Below are positions 8,494 through 17,212 of a DNA stretch of 64,000 nucleotides, in pieces. The notes below the pieces were generated by a model. It was not told where the DNA came from. It ran no database searches and saw only the letters and a program-made list of their open reading frames with translations. The position numbers were made by a program, and so were the translations under genes. The number at the start of each line of letters is the position of its first letter. Position 1 is the stretch's first letter. The DNA comes from Ruminococcus sp. UNK.MGS-30 (lineage in GTDB: Bacteria; Bacillota; Clostridia; Oscillospirales; Ruminococcaceae): NCBI GenBank assembly GCA_000980705.1, contig LBCK01000006.1, positions 11,185-75,184 of the forward strand, written 5' to 3'.

Positions 8494-9591
8494 TCATTCC
8501 TCCGCTTTCAGCTTGAGCAGTGTTTTGGAAAGTGCCTTCCCGACCAATTCGCCGGCATACTGTGCCTGTTCCAGCGTGTTCCCATGTGTTCCGACCTCCA
8601 GGAGCAGGCTGCCTGTTGTCAGATCCTGGTTATAATGCCGGTAGTCGAACAGGATGGGGCGTGTCAGCCCCGGAAACATTCCCTCCATGTTTTCCTGGAG
8701 ACGGCAGGCAAAGTGATAGTTCTGCATATAGTTCGGCATATTCATAGTGCCGTCGTCACAGCCGGAGATAATCATGACCTGTGCAGACTCCTTGCCGTTG
8801 ATTTCCACTACCGGCTGCGTCAGCGTATTGCCGCTCTGGATCGCATCCCGGTGAATGTCCAGCACCACACGAATGGACGGGTACTGTGCCAGAATCGACT
8901 TTACGGTTTCTGCGCTGCGGTCATACGAGCCGTTGTATGAGGGGTAGTCGTGTATAGTCGTGTTGTGAATCACACCGATGCCGGCAGATTCCAGCTGTGC
9001 AGTGATAGCATTCCCCACTGAGACCATATTATACGCCGGGTCTGTGGTGCGGTAATTGAAGTTTGGGTCAAACTGTTCCCGGACAAACGGCTCAAAGGTT
9101 TCTGTTGTGTGGGTGTGCATGATGAGTACCTGCGGCTCGCCGTTTGTTTCGATCTGAAAACCTGGCGCAGCAGTGCTTTCTGCGATCAGTGTATTGTTGG
9201 GAATGCTGGTTTTGTTCTGTACCTGTCCGGCGGTGAAGAGACTGAAAAAACGTTCTCCGGAATAAGTGCCGTAGCTGGTGCGTCGAATTGCCGTGTCACT
9301 GCTGAGATCCCAGTCCGTGGGATAGGGCTTTTCTCCGGGGTCAGACGAAGTCACTTCGGTGACTGCATCGGCAGTTTCCGGCACATCTGCCGACTCTTCC
9401 TCCCAGCCGTAACCGTCGGATGCCACATTCCAGCAGGTGGCATCAGCAGGGGATGTGCCTGTCTCTTTTGCATAGGGATAGGCGGAGGATCTGCCGCCGC
9501 TTTTGGGAATGACAGCAGCGGCAGGCAGAATCAGCATAACGGTGAAAAAGCAAACCAGCGTCCAGCGGCGCTTGTGATAACGTCTGCGCAT
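8494..9591 (-). CDS. spoIIP: Stage II sporulation protein P
   Basis: A membrane-anchored peptidoglycan amidase/endopeptidase that, with SpoIID and SpoIIM in Bacillus, thins septal peptidoglycan during engulfment. It has 365 residues with a membrane anchor at about 10-28 and a low-complexity linker to 140. The SpoIIP catalytic domain carries MHTHTTE (zinc His near 160), LDIHRDA (near 245), MIISGCDDGTMNMPNY and LLEVGTHGNTLEQA (near 335). RBS GGAGG lies upstream of ATG 9591. The first 61 bp overlap the end of the upstream deacetylase gene. The gene supports a spore-forming host. Confidence 0.92.
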   Translation of the reverse strand: MRRRYHKRRWTLVCFFTVMLILPAAAVIPKSGGRSSAYPYAKETGTSPADATCWNVASDGYGWEEESADVPETADAVTEVTSSDPGEKPYPTDWDLSSDTAIRRTSYGTYSGERFFSLFTAGQVQNKTSIPNNTLIAESTAAPGFQIETNGEPQVLIMHTHTTETFEPFVREQFDPNFNYRTTDPAYNMVSVGNAITAQLESAGIGVIHNTTIHDYPSYNGSYDRSAETVKSILAQYPSIRVVLDIHRDAIQSGNTLTQPVVEINGKESAQVMIISGCDDGTMNMPNYMQNYHFACRLQENMEGMFPGLTRPILFDYRHYNQDLTTGSLLLEVGTHGNTLEQAQYAGELVGKALSKTLLKLKAEE

Positions 9592-10478
9592 GATGCAAGA
9601 CCTCCTGTTTTTTCGTCTGACAGCACTTTTTGCATGATCTCAGCTGTGCTGGTGTTTCCGGGACGGTTATAGCGGTTGATCCCATAGAGACAGGCTGGAT
9701 TTCGGGTGATGAAATTCGGCTTTTCCAGACAGGTGAGCGTGATCTGAAACCCCAGGTCTGCCAGAACCGGTTTGCTTTCGCTGCAAACAAAGCCATAGGG
9801 GTATGCGAAAACAGCCGGCTGGATCTGCAGTTCCTCCTGAAACCGGGTCTGCATCAGCGACAGATCGGCATAGAGTGTTTCGTGATATTCCTCTTCTGTT
9901 TCCCAGTCTGTCTTGGCGCAGCCCTGCCGTGTTCCGTTTTCGTGCATATCGTAGGTATGACTGCCGAGCGTAATGCGTCCGGAATCGTGCATTTGTTTCA
10001 GGTCTTCCCAGGTGAGATAGGAATAGACATCGTTGTGCGGCGCATCGGGAGCGTATTCGTCGGTGAATATTCCGACCACAGAGACCACAGCGCACATATC
10101 ATAGGTCTCCAAAAGCGGCAGCACTAGGCTGAGGTTGTTGTACAGACCATCGTCAAACGTCAGCATGACCGGCTTTTCCGGAAGTGTGCCGTTTCCGTTG
10201 GTATATGCGACCAGTTCTTCCGGTGATACGGTCTCGTATCCGTGCGCCTGGAGATAGCGCAGATCGGACTCCAGCGTTTCCGGCGTGACACAGTACTGCT
10301 GTTCCGGCACAGGCGCAACACTGTGGTACATCAATACGGGAAGAGAAACGCCGCCGGCACTGTCTACTGCGGGAAAATGATGTTTCCCCAGGTGGGTCAG
10401 AAGTATTGCTGCGAGAACCAGTGCGGTGTCCAGGGCAAGATATCGCAGCAGCCGCCGTAAATTCCAACTGTGATACAT
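9531..10478 (-). CDS. Polysaccharide deacetylase (NodB/CE4 family), membrane-anchored
   Basis: A 315-residue protein with an uncleaved N-terminal anchor (residues about 14-28) and an outside NodB domain. Motif 1 is MLTFDDG (near 127-133, catalytic base and metal Asp). SHTYDMH (near 187-193) gives the two metal His residues. FAYPYGF is motif 3. The N-terminal LMYHSVAP is typical of the PgaB/YadE-like group. The substrate is N-acetylated glycan, likely peptidoglycan or a surface polymer. RBS GAAAGGAG precedes ATG 10478. The overlap of 61 bp with spoIIP and the shared direction suggest co-expression during sporulation or wall remodelling. Confidence 0.88.
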   Translation of the reverse strand: MYHSWNLRRLLRYLALDTALVLAAILLTHLGKHHFPAVDSAGGVSLPVLMYHSVAPVPEQQYCVTPETLESDLRYLQAHGYETVSPEELVAYTNGNGTLPEKPVMLTFDDGLYNNLSLVLPLLETYDMCAVVSVVGIFTDEYAPDAPHNDVYSYLTWEDLKQMHDSGRITLGSHTYDMHENGTRQGCAKTDWETEEEYHETLYADLSLMQTRFQEELQIQPAVFAYPYGFVCSESKPVLADLGFQITLTCLEKPNFITRNPACLYGINRYNRPGNTSTAEIMQKVLSDEKTGGLASCADVITSAAGRWFAFSPLC

Positions 10479-10582
10479 GACCGCTCACTCCTTTCTACGA
10501 TTCAGCTTATGCAGGTGTCCGGAAAAACAGAACACGTTTTGCTGGAACGGTACGGCGCTGCATTTTCTGTATCTGCGCTGCC

Positions 10583-10611
10583 TTGACTTTTTGTGCGGTT
10601 TCTTTTATAAT
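10583..10611 (+). promoter_or_regulatory. Promoter of the O-antigen-ligase-like gene
   Basis: TTGACT (10583-10588), 17-bp spacer, TATAAT (10606-10611), about 90 bp before the ATG at 10702. Confidence 0.7.
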
Positions 10612-10701
10612 AGAACATAGTGCCTGAAAGAGGCGGCAAATCATAATATTATTTAGAGTGTGTGAATCCTTTTGCGGGACACACTCTGGAAGGGGAATGG
10701 T

Positions 10702-12504
10702 ATGGAACAAAAGCAGCAACGAACTCCCGTGAAGATGTCAGTTTCTCCATGGAAACTGACTTTGCCGGGAAAAATTCTGGCAGTTTGCCTCTGCATACTG
10801 CCTTTTTTCACACGAGCGATCACATTGAACCTGCCGCAGTCGGTGCGGAATGCGTATTTCTTAGGAGATGCCGCATATTCCGATTTTGAGCAGTTGTGCC
10901 GGGAATGGTTTCTCCTGGCCATTGCGGCGGCGGCAGTGGTCTGGTTCTGCTATGAGCAGATCACACTCCGTCCCAAACGAAAACTGCCGCTGACCCGCAT
11001 CATGACAGTTGTATTTCTCTTTTTGGGGATCTATCTGCTCCTGGGACTGCTGTCCTCTGTGACATCGGACTATGCCGGAAAGACATGGATGGGCATTTAT
11101 ATGCTCTATGAGGGCTATCTGGCGCTTGTGGGGTATGCAGTCGTATTTGCGGCGGCGTGGTATTGGATCGACTGCAAAGAGGTGCTGGACTTCACAAAGA
11201 CCTGTCTCACAGTTCTGGCAATCGTCCTGGGTGTGCTGGCGCTGCTGGAACACTACGGAATGTGCTATTACAACAATTTCCTGGTGCAAAAGCTGGGCGC
11301 TCTGCCGGGGACCGTTGGCTACGGTGACGGCGTAGTGATGACGTTCGGCAATGCGGACTACTTTGGAATGTACTGCGCAATGCTTTTGCCGCTTATGACA
11401 GCGCTGATCGCACGAGAGGGTACGACCAAGCGTCTGGTTGCACAGCTGATCGCAGCGGTTCTGCTGGCGGCAGCACTGCTGTTGTCTCACGTTATGAACG
11501 CAATTCTCATCGGTTTTGGACTGACATTGATTTTCCTGGTGGTCTGGGCATTCCACACCAACTGGAAACGTGCTGTCAAAGGCGGCATCTGCGGTGCAGC
11601 GGCGGCGGCTGTCATGATCGGCGGATTCGGCTTTTTGTGGAGCAGGAGCGGCGATACCTTTTCTGAAAAGTTCCGTCATACTATGATCGGCGCAGAACAG
11701 GAAGATACATTCCGTCTGCTGTCCGTCGATCTGAGTGAAAACACAGTGGCACTGCACAACGTAGATACCACGCTGGAAGTGTCTGCAAACAGCTCGGCGC
11801 TTTCTCCGCAGCAGCTGACATTCACCTGCAACGGCACAGAGATTGTGCCGCAGATCAGCGCAGACGGCACCTGTACCTTCGCAGAGCCGGAATTGCAGCA
11901 CTGTCAGGTACAGGTACAGACCGACCGCCTGGATTTCAACCTGGGTTATGCAACGCCGCTGGAGACGATCCGGGAGGCAGACGGCTGGGTTGCTGTGGGA
12001 ATCGGCAAGACAGAACTGAAAACTGTACCGAAAACCTGTGATTCCGAAAAGATCCAGCAGTGTTATCCGTATCTGAACGGCCGTGTCTTTGTGTGGGCAA
12101 ATACCATTTCTACGCTGGGTGACTGCTGGCTGCTGGGACATGGACCGGCTACGACCATCTTTTACTTGAATCAGAACGACCTGCCGGCGCTGCTGAACAT
12201 TTTCAGCACCTATGTTTTGTACAACAAGCCGCACAGCTGGTACTTACAGATCGCTCAGGATACCGGCATCGTTTCTCTGGTAATGATTCTGGGAATCCTG
12301 GTGCTGTTTCTGGCATGCGGATTTCGGAAGTGCTTTGGCAAACAGGAAAAGTGGGATCCGTTCCGCACAGGTTTGCTGTTTTCCATTCTGGCGTATGTGC
12401 TGATGGCGTTTCTGAATGACAGTCTGATCTATCATGCGCCCATGTTCTGGTTCCTGCTGGGAATCGGCTGGCGGCAGATGACGGTCGGCATCACGGAAGA
12501 ATAA
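10702..12504 (+). CDS. O-antigen ligase/Wzy-like polytopic membrane protein
   Basis: About 600 residues with ten or more membrane helices, a roughly 150-residue outside loop (about 325-475) and the Wzy_C-type signature GHGPATT followed by KPHSWYLQIAQDTGI. Members of this superfamily join or polymerise glycan chains on lipid carriers outside the membrane. ATG 10702 is preferred (RBS GGAAGGGGA). A TTG 30 bp upstream lacks a Shine-Dalgarno. In a Gram-positive host the likely product is a capsule, exopolysaccharide or wall glycan. The gene is alone between a promoter and a terminator. Confidence 0.75.
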   Translation: MEQKQQRTPVKMSVSPWKLTLPGKILAVCLCILPFFTRAITLNLPQSVRNAYFLGDAAYSDFEQLCREWFLLAIAAAAVVWFCYEQITLRPKRKLPLTRIMTVVFLFLGIYLLLGLLSSVTSDYAGKTWMGIYMLYEGYLALVGYAVVFAAAWYWIDCKEVLDFTKTCLTVLAIVLGVLALLEHYGMCYYNNFLVQKLGALPGTVGYGDGVVMTFGNADYFGMYCAMLLPLMTALIAREGTTKRLVAQLIAAVLLAAALLLSHVMNAILIGFGLTLIFLVVWAFHTNWKRAVKGGICGAAAAAVMIGGFGFLWSRSGDTFSEKFRHTMIGAEQEDTFRLLSVDLSENTVALHNVDTTLEVSANSSALSPQQLTFTCNGTEIVPQISADGTCTFAEPELQHCQVQVQTDRLDFNLGYATPLETIREADGWVAVGIGKTELKTVPKTCDSEKIQQCYPYLNGRVFVWANTISTLGDCWLLGHGPATTIFYLNQNDLPALLNIFSTYVLYNKPHSWYLQIAQDTGIVSLVMILGILVLFLACGFRKCFGKQEKWDPFRTGLLFSILAYVLMAFLNDSLIYHAPMFWFLLGIGWRQMTVGITEE

Positions 12505-12521
12505 GAAACTCTGAACATAGA

Positions 12522-12566
12522 AAAATCGCCCTGTCTGTCCGGGAAATCGGCAGACGGGGCGATTTT
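12522..12566 (+). terminator. Terminator after the O-antigen-ligase-like gene
   Basis: Stem AAAATCGCCCTGTCTG paired with CAGACGGGGCGATTTT, with a short loop, 17 bp after the stop codon. Confidence 0.88.
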
Positions 12567-12573
12567 GTATTTG

Positions 12574-12748
12574 AGGCAACACCGCACAAAGCCCGCCTGA
12601 CGGCTTTGCACGCAATCTGCTTGCTGATTTTCCGTCATACCACACAGAAATTTCTTGACATACGACAGTATGCCTGCGAAATTTCTGTGCAATCTGCCGA
12701 AAAATCCGACTGCGCATCTTACGCACAAACTCTGTGCGGTGTTGCCTT
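12574..12748. repeat. MITE-like inverted-repeat element
   Basis: About 175 bp bounded by perfect 15-bp terminal inverted repeats (AGGCAACACCGCACA at 12574-12588 and its complement at 12733-12747). It contains a second nested inverted repeat (CACAGAAATTTC and complement), so the unit can fold into one long hairpin. It has no coding frame. It sits between the terminator of one gene and the stop of the convergent operon. Only one copy is in the window. Confidence 0.65.
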
Positions 12749-12752
12749 GAAA

Positions 12753-12989
12753 TTATTTTCGTTTTGGAATAGCGGCGCCGACCGCAATACCCAGGCAGAG
12801 ACCGGCAGACTGTCCGGTGCATAACCCAAGGATAATGTTGTGGAACACCAGACTGCCCAGGGCAAAACCCAAAAGCATTCCCAGTATCATTCCGATGCAG
12901 ATGCCGGGGAGAATATACGATTGCTCCGGGCTGTCCGATGCAGGGTCATGATTGTCTGATTTGATTTCCTTTTGCATGGCGTCATACAC
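12753..12989 (-). CDS. Small glycine-rich membrane protein of the ABC operon
   Basis: Up to 78 residues from a GTG at 12989 overlapping the permease stop by 8 bp, or 74 from ATG 12977. Two hydrophobic segments with glycine-zipper spacing (GICIGMILGMLLGFALGS and GLCLGIAVGAA) suggest a small integral membrane protein. It is the last gene of the GntR/ABC operon and may be an accessory subunit. Family not recognised. Confidence 0.6.
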   Translation of the reverse strand: MYDAMQKEIKSDNHDPASDSPEQSYILPGICIGMILGMLLGFALGSLVFHNIILGLCTGQSAGLCLGIAVGAAIPKRK

Positions 12990-13821
12990 TCAGTTTCTTT
13001 TCAATGATCCAGGTGGTCAGCCAGTAGCCGGCAATGGAACCGATGATGCAGAGGATCATTGTGGGCAGATACATGGCAGGCTGGAAAAGTGTGTGAAGCG
13101 AGGTGCTGAGAAACAGTGTACTGGATTGTGTAACAACAACTTCATTTCCTTCGTCCAGTCCGGATGCCAGCTGTGTGGTAATCAGTCCGCCCAGCAGGTT
13201 GAATGCGTTTGTAATTGCAAACCAGAGAATCACTGCCAGGATCGTGCGTCCCTTCTGATTGCCCATGACAGTTTTCAGCAGAACGATCACAACATATGCG
13301 GCGATCACATTGAAGATAAACGAGATCACAGTGTTCAGCAGATACATAGAAAGGCCGAAGAAATTGTAGCCGTTGAACAGAACATCCTTCAAGCCGTTCT
13401 CTGTGATGGATGCGTCAAACATAGACAGCAGGGCAACGAGAGAGGTTCCGTTTCGCTGAAGCGCCAGGAATACGTCCAGAGCGATCAGAAGCGAAAACAA
13501 GATTGTGATCCCGACCAGCGCAAACAGCGTCATCAAAAGCTTTGCGCCCACGATCTGTGCGGCGCTGCGCGGCGTGGAAAAGAGCAGGTAGCCGGGCTTT
13601 TTGGAAATGTCATCATTAAACATGATAACGCCGTACAGCAGAATTGCAGCTGCGCCCAGTGCCAGACAGAGAATGCCGCCGATCAGGCCAACGGCAAAGA
13701 GCGCCTTTATCTTTGTAAAGAATCCGATCAGATAAACCAATTCGATCAGAAGCGTAACGCCGATGATTCCCAGGAAAATTGTGCGGGAGCGGCAAAATTC
13801 GTATTTTAATAAAGTTCCCAT
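12982..13821 (-). CDS. ABC-2 type transporter permease
   Basis: A 279-residue protein with six predicted membrane helices, the first beginning after MGTLLKYEFCRSR, the usual start of ABC-2 permeases. RBS AAAGGAG. It lies 23 bp after the ATPase gene in the same operon and is presumably its membrane partner. Export of a drug, peptide or wall component is likely by analogy with YtrA-regulated systems. Confidence 0.82.
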   Translation of the reverse strand: MGTLLKYEFCRSRTIFLGIIGVTLLIELVYLIGFFTKIKALFAVGLIGGILCLALGAAAILLYGVIMFNDDISKKPGYLLFSTPRSAAQIVGAKLLMTLFALVGITILFSLLIALDVFLALQRNGTSLVALLSMFDASITENGLKDVLFNGYNFFGLSMYLLNTVISFIFNVIAAYVVIVLLKTVMGNQKGRTILAVILWFAITNAFNLLGGLITTQLASGLDEGNEVVVTQSSTLFLSTSLHTLFQPAMYLPTMILCIIGSIAGYWLTTWIIEKKLSV

Positions 13822-13844
13822 GAGTATGATCTCCTTTTCGATAT

Positions 13845-14582
13845 TCAGACAGTGGGTTGATTTGTGTTGTTCGGAAACAGCGGGGATGCAGCAGTACCGG
13901 AAAAATATTCCCGGTACAGATCCGAAATGGACTTTCCGTACCGTGTGCGGATCTCTTCCAGTTCGCCCTCTAAAATCAGAGAGCCGTTCGCCATCATAAC
14001 AATGTGGTCTACGATCGGTTCCAGTTCATCAAACAGGTGGCTGGAAATCAGAATGGTTGCATTCGGATTTGCCGCACGAAGAATACTCTGGATGATCTGA
14101 TCCCGTCCTACCAGGTCGATGCCGTTCAGCGGTTCGTCCAGCATACAAATGTCAGCATTTCTTGCCAGTGTTGCGGCAATTTTCAGTTTGGCAGCCATAC
14201 CAGAGGACAGGGAGCGAACCTTCATGTCCGGTGTCAGCTGCATGAACTGGAGCAGGGAGTCGAAGCGTTCTTTGTCAAAATCCGCAAAGAAATCTGCATA
14301 AAACTGCTTGACATCCTGGATCTTCATATAATCATAATAGAATGGCTCAGTGCACATATAGGCAATGTGCTTTTTGCTTTCCACACCGATGGGCATTTCC
14401 TGATAGGTGGCGCTGCCGCTGTTGGGTTTTACCAGTCCTGCGGCAACCTTCATCATTGTGCTTTTTCCGCTGCCGTTCGGTCCGACCAGAGCGTAAACAT
14501 GACCGGGCAAAAAGGAAAGTGTCAAGTCGTTTAATGCTTTTTTGCCGCCGTAAACTTTTGTAACGTGTTCAAATTTCAGCAT
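13845..14582 (-). CDS. ABC transporter ATP-binding protein
   Basis: A 245-residue ATPase with Walker A GPNGSGKST (near 34-42), signature LSSGMAAKLKIA (near 125; the usual LSGGQ is LSSGM), Walker B DICMLDEP and the H-loop SSHLFDE. Its ATG overlaps the GntR gene by 7 bp. Together with the next genes it forms a YtrA-type operon of regulator, ATPase and permease. Confidence 0.9.
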   Translation of the reverse strand: MLKFEHVTKVYGGKKALNDLTLSFLPGHVYALVGPNGSGKSTMMKVAAGLVKPNSGSATYQEMPIGVESKKHIAYMCTEPFYYDYMKIQDVKQFYADFFADFDKERFDSLLQFMQLTPDMKVRSLSSGMAAKLKIAATLARNADICMLDEPLNGIDLVGRDQIIQSILRAANPNATILISSHLFDELEPIVDHIVMMANGSLILEGELEEIRTRYGKSISDLYREYFSGTAASPLFPNNTNQPTV

Positions 14583-14947
14583 AATTCTCCTTCTTTCTGT
14601 GCCTGTGTTTCTAACAGGCGAATAATTTCTTCTTTTGAAAAATGGTATGTTTCCATTTGCTTTAAGAACTGGGCGCTGAGTTTTTCGCCGATTTCCTGCC
14701 GCAAGCGTTCCGGCATTGCCGGATCTTCCGCCAAAAACGTGCCGATGCCTCGTTTGGTATAAGAAATACCTTCTGCCTCCAGCTGACGATAGATGCGTTG
14801 TACCGTATTCGGGTTGACCTGGTAGGCAATTGCAAGTTCCGCATTGGAGGGCAGCTTGTCACCGGGCTTTAGTTCACCAATCACAATACGCCGTTTCACG
14901 TCCTCTGCAATTTGCAGATAAATGGGATAATTCGCTTGAAAGTCCAT
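14576..14947 (-). CDS. GntR-family regulator, YtrA subfamily
   Basis: A 123-residue DNA-binding protein. A winged helix (PIYLQIAEDVKRRI, then LPSNAELAIAYQVNPNTVQR) is followed by the short YtrA-type C-terminal helices (about 75-120) instead of a large effector domain. RBS AAAGGAGG precedes ATG 14947. It heads the ABC operon and probably represses its own promoter through the palindrome next to the start site. Known relatives respond to cell-envelope-active compounds. Confidence 0.88.
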   Translation of the reverse strand: MDFQANYPIYLQIAEDVKRRIVIGELKPGDKLPSNAELAIAYQVNPNTVQRIYRQLEAEGISYTKRGIGTFLAEDPAMPERLRQEIGEKLSAQFLKQMETYHFSKEEIIRLLETQAQKEGELC

Positions 14948-14971
14948 GGTGACCTCCTTTCTGATTTATTG

Positions 14972-15021
14972 GGTGACTAGTTCACCAGCTATATAGTACA
15001 CTATATTTTCAAAAATGTCAA
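14972..15021 (-). promoter_or_regulatory. Promoter and probable GntR operator of the ABC operon
   Basis: Minus-strand TTGACA (15021-15016), 17-bp spacer, TACTAT (14998-14993). The perfect-armed palindrome GGTGACTAGTTCACC at 14972-14986 lies just downstream, and a second AT-rich dyad (ATATAGTGTACTATAT) covers the -10 box. Both are fitting sites for the YtrA-type repressor. Confidence 0.7.
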
Positions 15022-15350
15022 GCGGTTTTTGAAAAAAGTCTGTATCATATGGAAACTGCGTGAGATTTTGGATTTGATGAACTTCAAAAAAGGTGCGTGG
15101 CGGCGAGCGGTTCAACATCTCGGAGAGCGTTCCGGGTCTGAACTTTCCGCCCATGCACCCGTGGTGCCGGAGAGAATTAGCGTGAATTCGTTGACTTCTA
15201 GAGTGGATGATGGTATAATAGAAATAAGATTTGAAGCACTAGACTCCATGCGAAAGCATTGCACAAAATACGGTGAAGAATATGAAAATCTTTCCTTTTA
15301 AGAAAAGAAAGAAGTAGAATAAACGTGCTGGACTTTAGGAGGTGGCATAA
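15022..15350. other. Intergenic region with a rightward promoter
   Basis: No convincing gene. A consensus promoter, TTGACT (15191-15196), 17 bp, TATAAT (15214-15219), points right toward the gene at 15,351. The leader of about 125 nt has a Shine-Dalgarno (TAGGAGG) just before that gene. Short frames on both strands lack a ribosome site and recognisable content. Confidence 0.5.
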
Positions 15351-15611
15351 ATGGCTTTTGATTATACGATATGCGGCGAATATAACACGGAAAAATATCA
15401 TGAAACTGTTGCACGCATTGCAAAAACTTTTCCGGATTTCCGAGTGAAAAAAGAAGTTGTTGATCCGCTGGACGGTGATATGATACAAGTGTTTGAACGT
15501 GGAAATGATGAAATCCGGGTAGTAAACGACTATATGACAGGAGCTGTTTACATTCAATCCACCATCGAAATTGTTGCATTTCGTGTTGCATTTTTCTGCA
15601 AAACAACATAA
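15351..15611 (+). CDS. Hypothetical protein, C-terminus possibly altered by element insertion
   Basis: 86 residues starting MAFDYTICGEYN with RBS TAGGAGG 8 bp upstream. The charged mixed alpha/beta body runs to about residue 73. The last dozen residues (VAFRVAFFCKTT) look foreign and come from a GTTGCATTTCGTGTTGCATTT repeat that may belong to the adjoining integrated element. Function not recognised. A truncation of a longer host gene is possible. Confidence 0.5.
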   Translation: MAFDYTICGEYNTEKYHETVARIAKTFPDFRVKKEVVDPLDGDMIQVFERGNDEIRVVNDYMTGAVYIQSTIEIVAFRVAFFCKTT

Positions 15612-15664
15612 AAACAGGTTATTTTACCGCATATGTATGCGCTGCACCATTTTGGACAAAATAG

Positions 15665-15708
15665 AAAAACCACGCAATTTCAAGATAAACCGAAATTGCG
15701 TGGTTTTT
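15665..15708. terminator. Strong bidirectional terminator
   Basis: A 16-bp stem (AAAAACCACGCAATTT with complement) and a run of six T after the right arm. It separates the preceding gene from the tRNA-like fragment. Confidence 0.88.
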
Positions 15709-15721
15709 TGAGAAATATTTT

Positions 15722-15747
15722 TGGCGGAGAGTGTGGGATTCGAACCC
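15722..15747 (-). other. 3' end fragment of a tRNA-Ser (attachment-site remnant)
   Basis: Minus strand: GGGTTCGAATCCCACACTCTCC, then G and CCA. This is the T-loop, 3' T-stem, acceptor strand, discriminator G and CCA of a serine-type tRNA. Bases upstream of GGG no longer complete the T-stem, so only the 3' end is present. The acceptor strand ACTCTCC matches the 5' half-tRNA at 20,327-20,368 (GGAGAGT), not the intact tRNA-Ser(CGA), whose acceptor is CGTCTCC. Confidence 0.7.
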
Positions 15748-15803
15748 GTATGAATTACGGAAAATCCGCCGTAAATGCGTGAATTTTCAAAACACGTGTT
15801 GCA

Positions 15804-16052
15804 TTATCGGATTTTTCGGAAGAAATCGTCAATGCGGTCGTCTACGTTTTCCCGTTCTTCGCTGAACGTGTGCTGGTACACGTTTTGGAGTGTTCCGTTG
15901 GACGACCAGCCGCCTCGTTCCATGGCGTATTTATCCGGAATGCCGAGGGCAACCATGATAGATGCGTTCATGTGCCGCAGGTCGTGAAACGACATTTCCG
16001 GTAAGCCGGCTTTTTGGATCAGCCGCCGAAACCGACTGTATTGGACCATAGT
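15804..16052 (-). pseudogene. C-terminal remnant of a tyrosine integrase
   Basis: About 80 residues matching the end of a phage-type tyrosine recombinase: FHDLRHMNASIM (box II Arg region), GIPDKYAMERGGW (His/Trp position) and the tyrosine region VYQHTF. The N-terminal two thirds is missing, and the break is at the IS element starting near 16,050. The stop lies about 55 bp from the tRNA 3' fragment, the usual place of an integrase by its attachment site. Confidence 0.8.
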
Positions 16053-16082
16053 CAATAAAGTAGACAGAAGAAGAGAAAAGAA

Positions 16083-16931
16083 TCAAAAAAGATCTTCAAA
16101 TTGAATGGGAGATAAAAGGTCATTAGCAGAGTGAGGTCGTTTGAAATTGTAAAAGTGAATATATTCAAAAACAGACAATTCCAATTCATCAAAAGAGGCA
16201 TATGAACGGCGGTTAGTTTCTTCAAGTTTCAAAAACTTGAAAAAAGCTTCTGCTACGGCATTGTCATAAGGATGCCCCTTTTTAGAAAACGACTGAATAA
16301 AAGAAGCTCTGTCCAGCCTTTTTCGGAATTCATCGCTGGTATACTGAGAACCTCTGTCTGAGTGGAAAATCACATTTTCAGGATAATTCCTGTTTTTTAA
16401 AGCAGATTCAAATGTATCCAGGACAAGCCTGGCATCGATTTTGCTACTTATTTTATAAGCTATCACACGTCTTGAAAAAAGATCAATGATAACGCATAAA
16501 TAATAAAATCTTCCTCCGGCTTTTATGTATGTAATGTCGCTGCACCATGCTTTATTTGGCTCTTTGGGATTAAAATTCTGCTTTAATATGTTGTGACAAT
16601 CTCTGTCACTGGATTTATTTGCGGCTTTGAATTTCGGCTTGACAGTTGACATTTTAGGAAGCTGCATTTGCTTCATCAGTCGGTACACTCTTCCCTGACT
16701 GATATGTATGCCATAATTAACTTCAAGAACCTTGCGCATTTTCTGAGCTCCGTAACGGCATTTTGCTTCGGAATAAATCTGTAAAATACAGTTCTTTATA
16801 TTTCTGTTTTCAATTGCTCTTTTAGGTTCTTTAGAGTTAAAATGCTTGTAATAGCTGCTGCGGTTTACATTCAGAACACGACATAGGGTTATTATTGCAT
16901 GTTCGTGCCGAAGTAAATGTACAGCTCTCAT
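16083..16931 (-). CDS. IS3-family transposase OrfB (DDE, rve domain)
   Basis: 282 residues. The N-terminal HTH_21 segment (CRVLNVNRSSYYKH) is followed by the integrase core: WCSDITYI (first Asp), FHSDRGSQYTS (second Asp) and the DDE glutamate in NAVAEAFFKFLKLE. The gene overlaps OrfA by 4 bp (ATGA), so it may be made by reinitiation or as a frameshift fusion. It looks intact. Confidence 0.92.
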   Translation of the reverse strand: MRAVHLLRHEHAIITLCRVLNVNRSSYYKHFNSKEPKRAIENRNIKNCILQIYSEAKCRYGAQKMRKVLEVNYGIHISQGRVYRLMKQMQLPKMSTVKPKFKAANKSSDRDCHNILKQNFNPKEPNKAWCSDITYIKAGGRFYYLCVIIDLFSRRVIAYKISSKIDARLVLDTFESALKNRNYPENVIFHSDRGSQYTSDEFRKRLDRASFIQSFSKKGHPYDNAVAEAFFKFLKLEETNRRSYASFDELELSVFEYIHFYNFKRPHSANDLLSPIQFEDLF

Positions 16932-17212
16932 TCTTTCCCTGAGCGTGGAGTCATTATGGCAAGCGCTTTTTTTAATATGATGTTTTCCTCCTCAAGCTGT
17001 GCGTTTCTTTTTTGCAGTTCCTTTATCTGCTTTGCTGTCATAACAGTATTGTCGTCGACCCTGACTTCCGAATAAAGCTTTATCCATCTTGAGATCGCAC
17101 TTACCGATATTCCGTATTCCTTGGAAAGCTCAGTTTGGGTTTTTCCGTTCTGGTGTAATGCCACGATGTTCTTTTTAAAAGTTTCATCGTATTGCAGCTG
17201 TTTGTTTGTCAT
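16928..17212 (-). CDS. IS3-family transposase OrfA (HTH)
   Basis: 94 residues with a helix-turn-helix (LSKEYGISVSAISRWIK) and a C-terminal leucine-zipper-like coiled coil (IKELQKRNAQLEEENIILKK), the usual IS3 OrfA plan. RBS AAGGAGG upstream. Confidence 0.9.
   Translation of the reverse strand: MTNKQLQYDETFKKNIVALHQNGKTQTELSKEYGISVSAISRWIKLYSEVRVDDNTVMTAKQIKELQKRNAQLEEENIILKKALAIMTPRSGKE

Noticed and set aside
10861..12234. Long 457-codon frame on the minus strand
   Set aside because: It is antisense to the O-antigen-ligase-like gene, Cys/His/Arg-rich without domain content, and has no RBS.
15029..15301. 90-codon frame on the plus strand before the 86-residue gene
   Set aside because: No RBS, no recognisable content, and a consensus promoter lies inside it.
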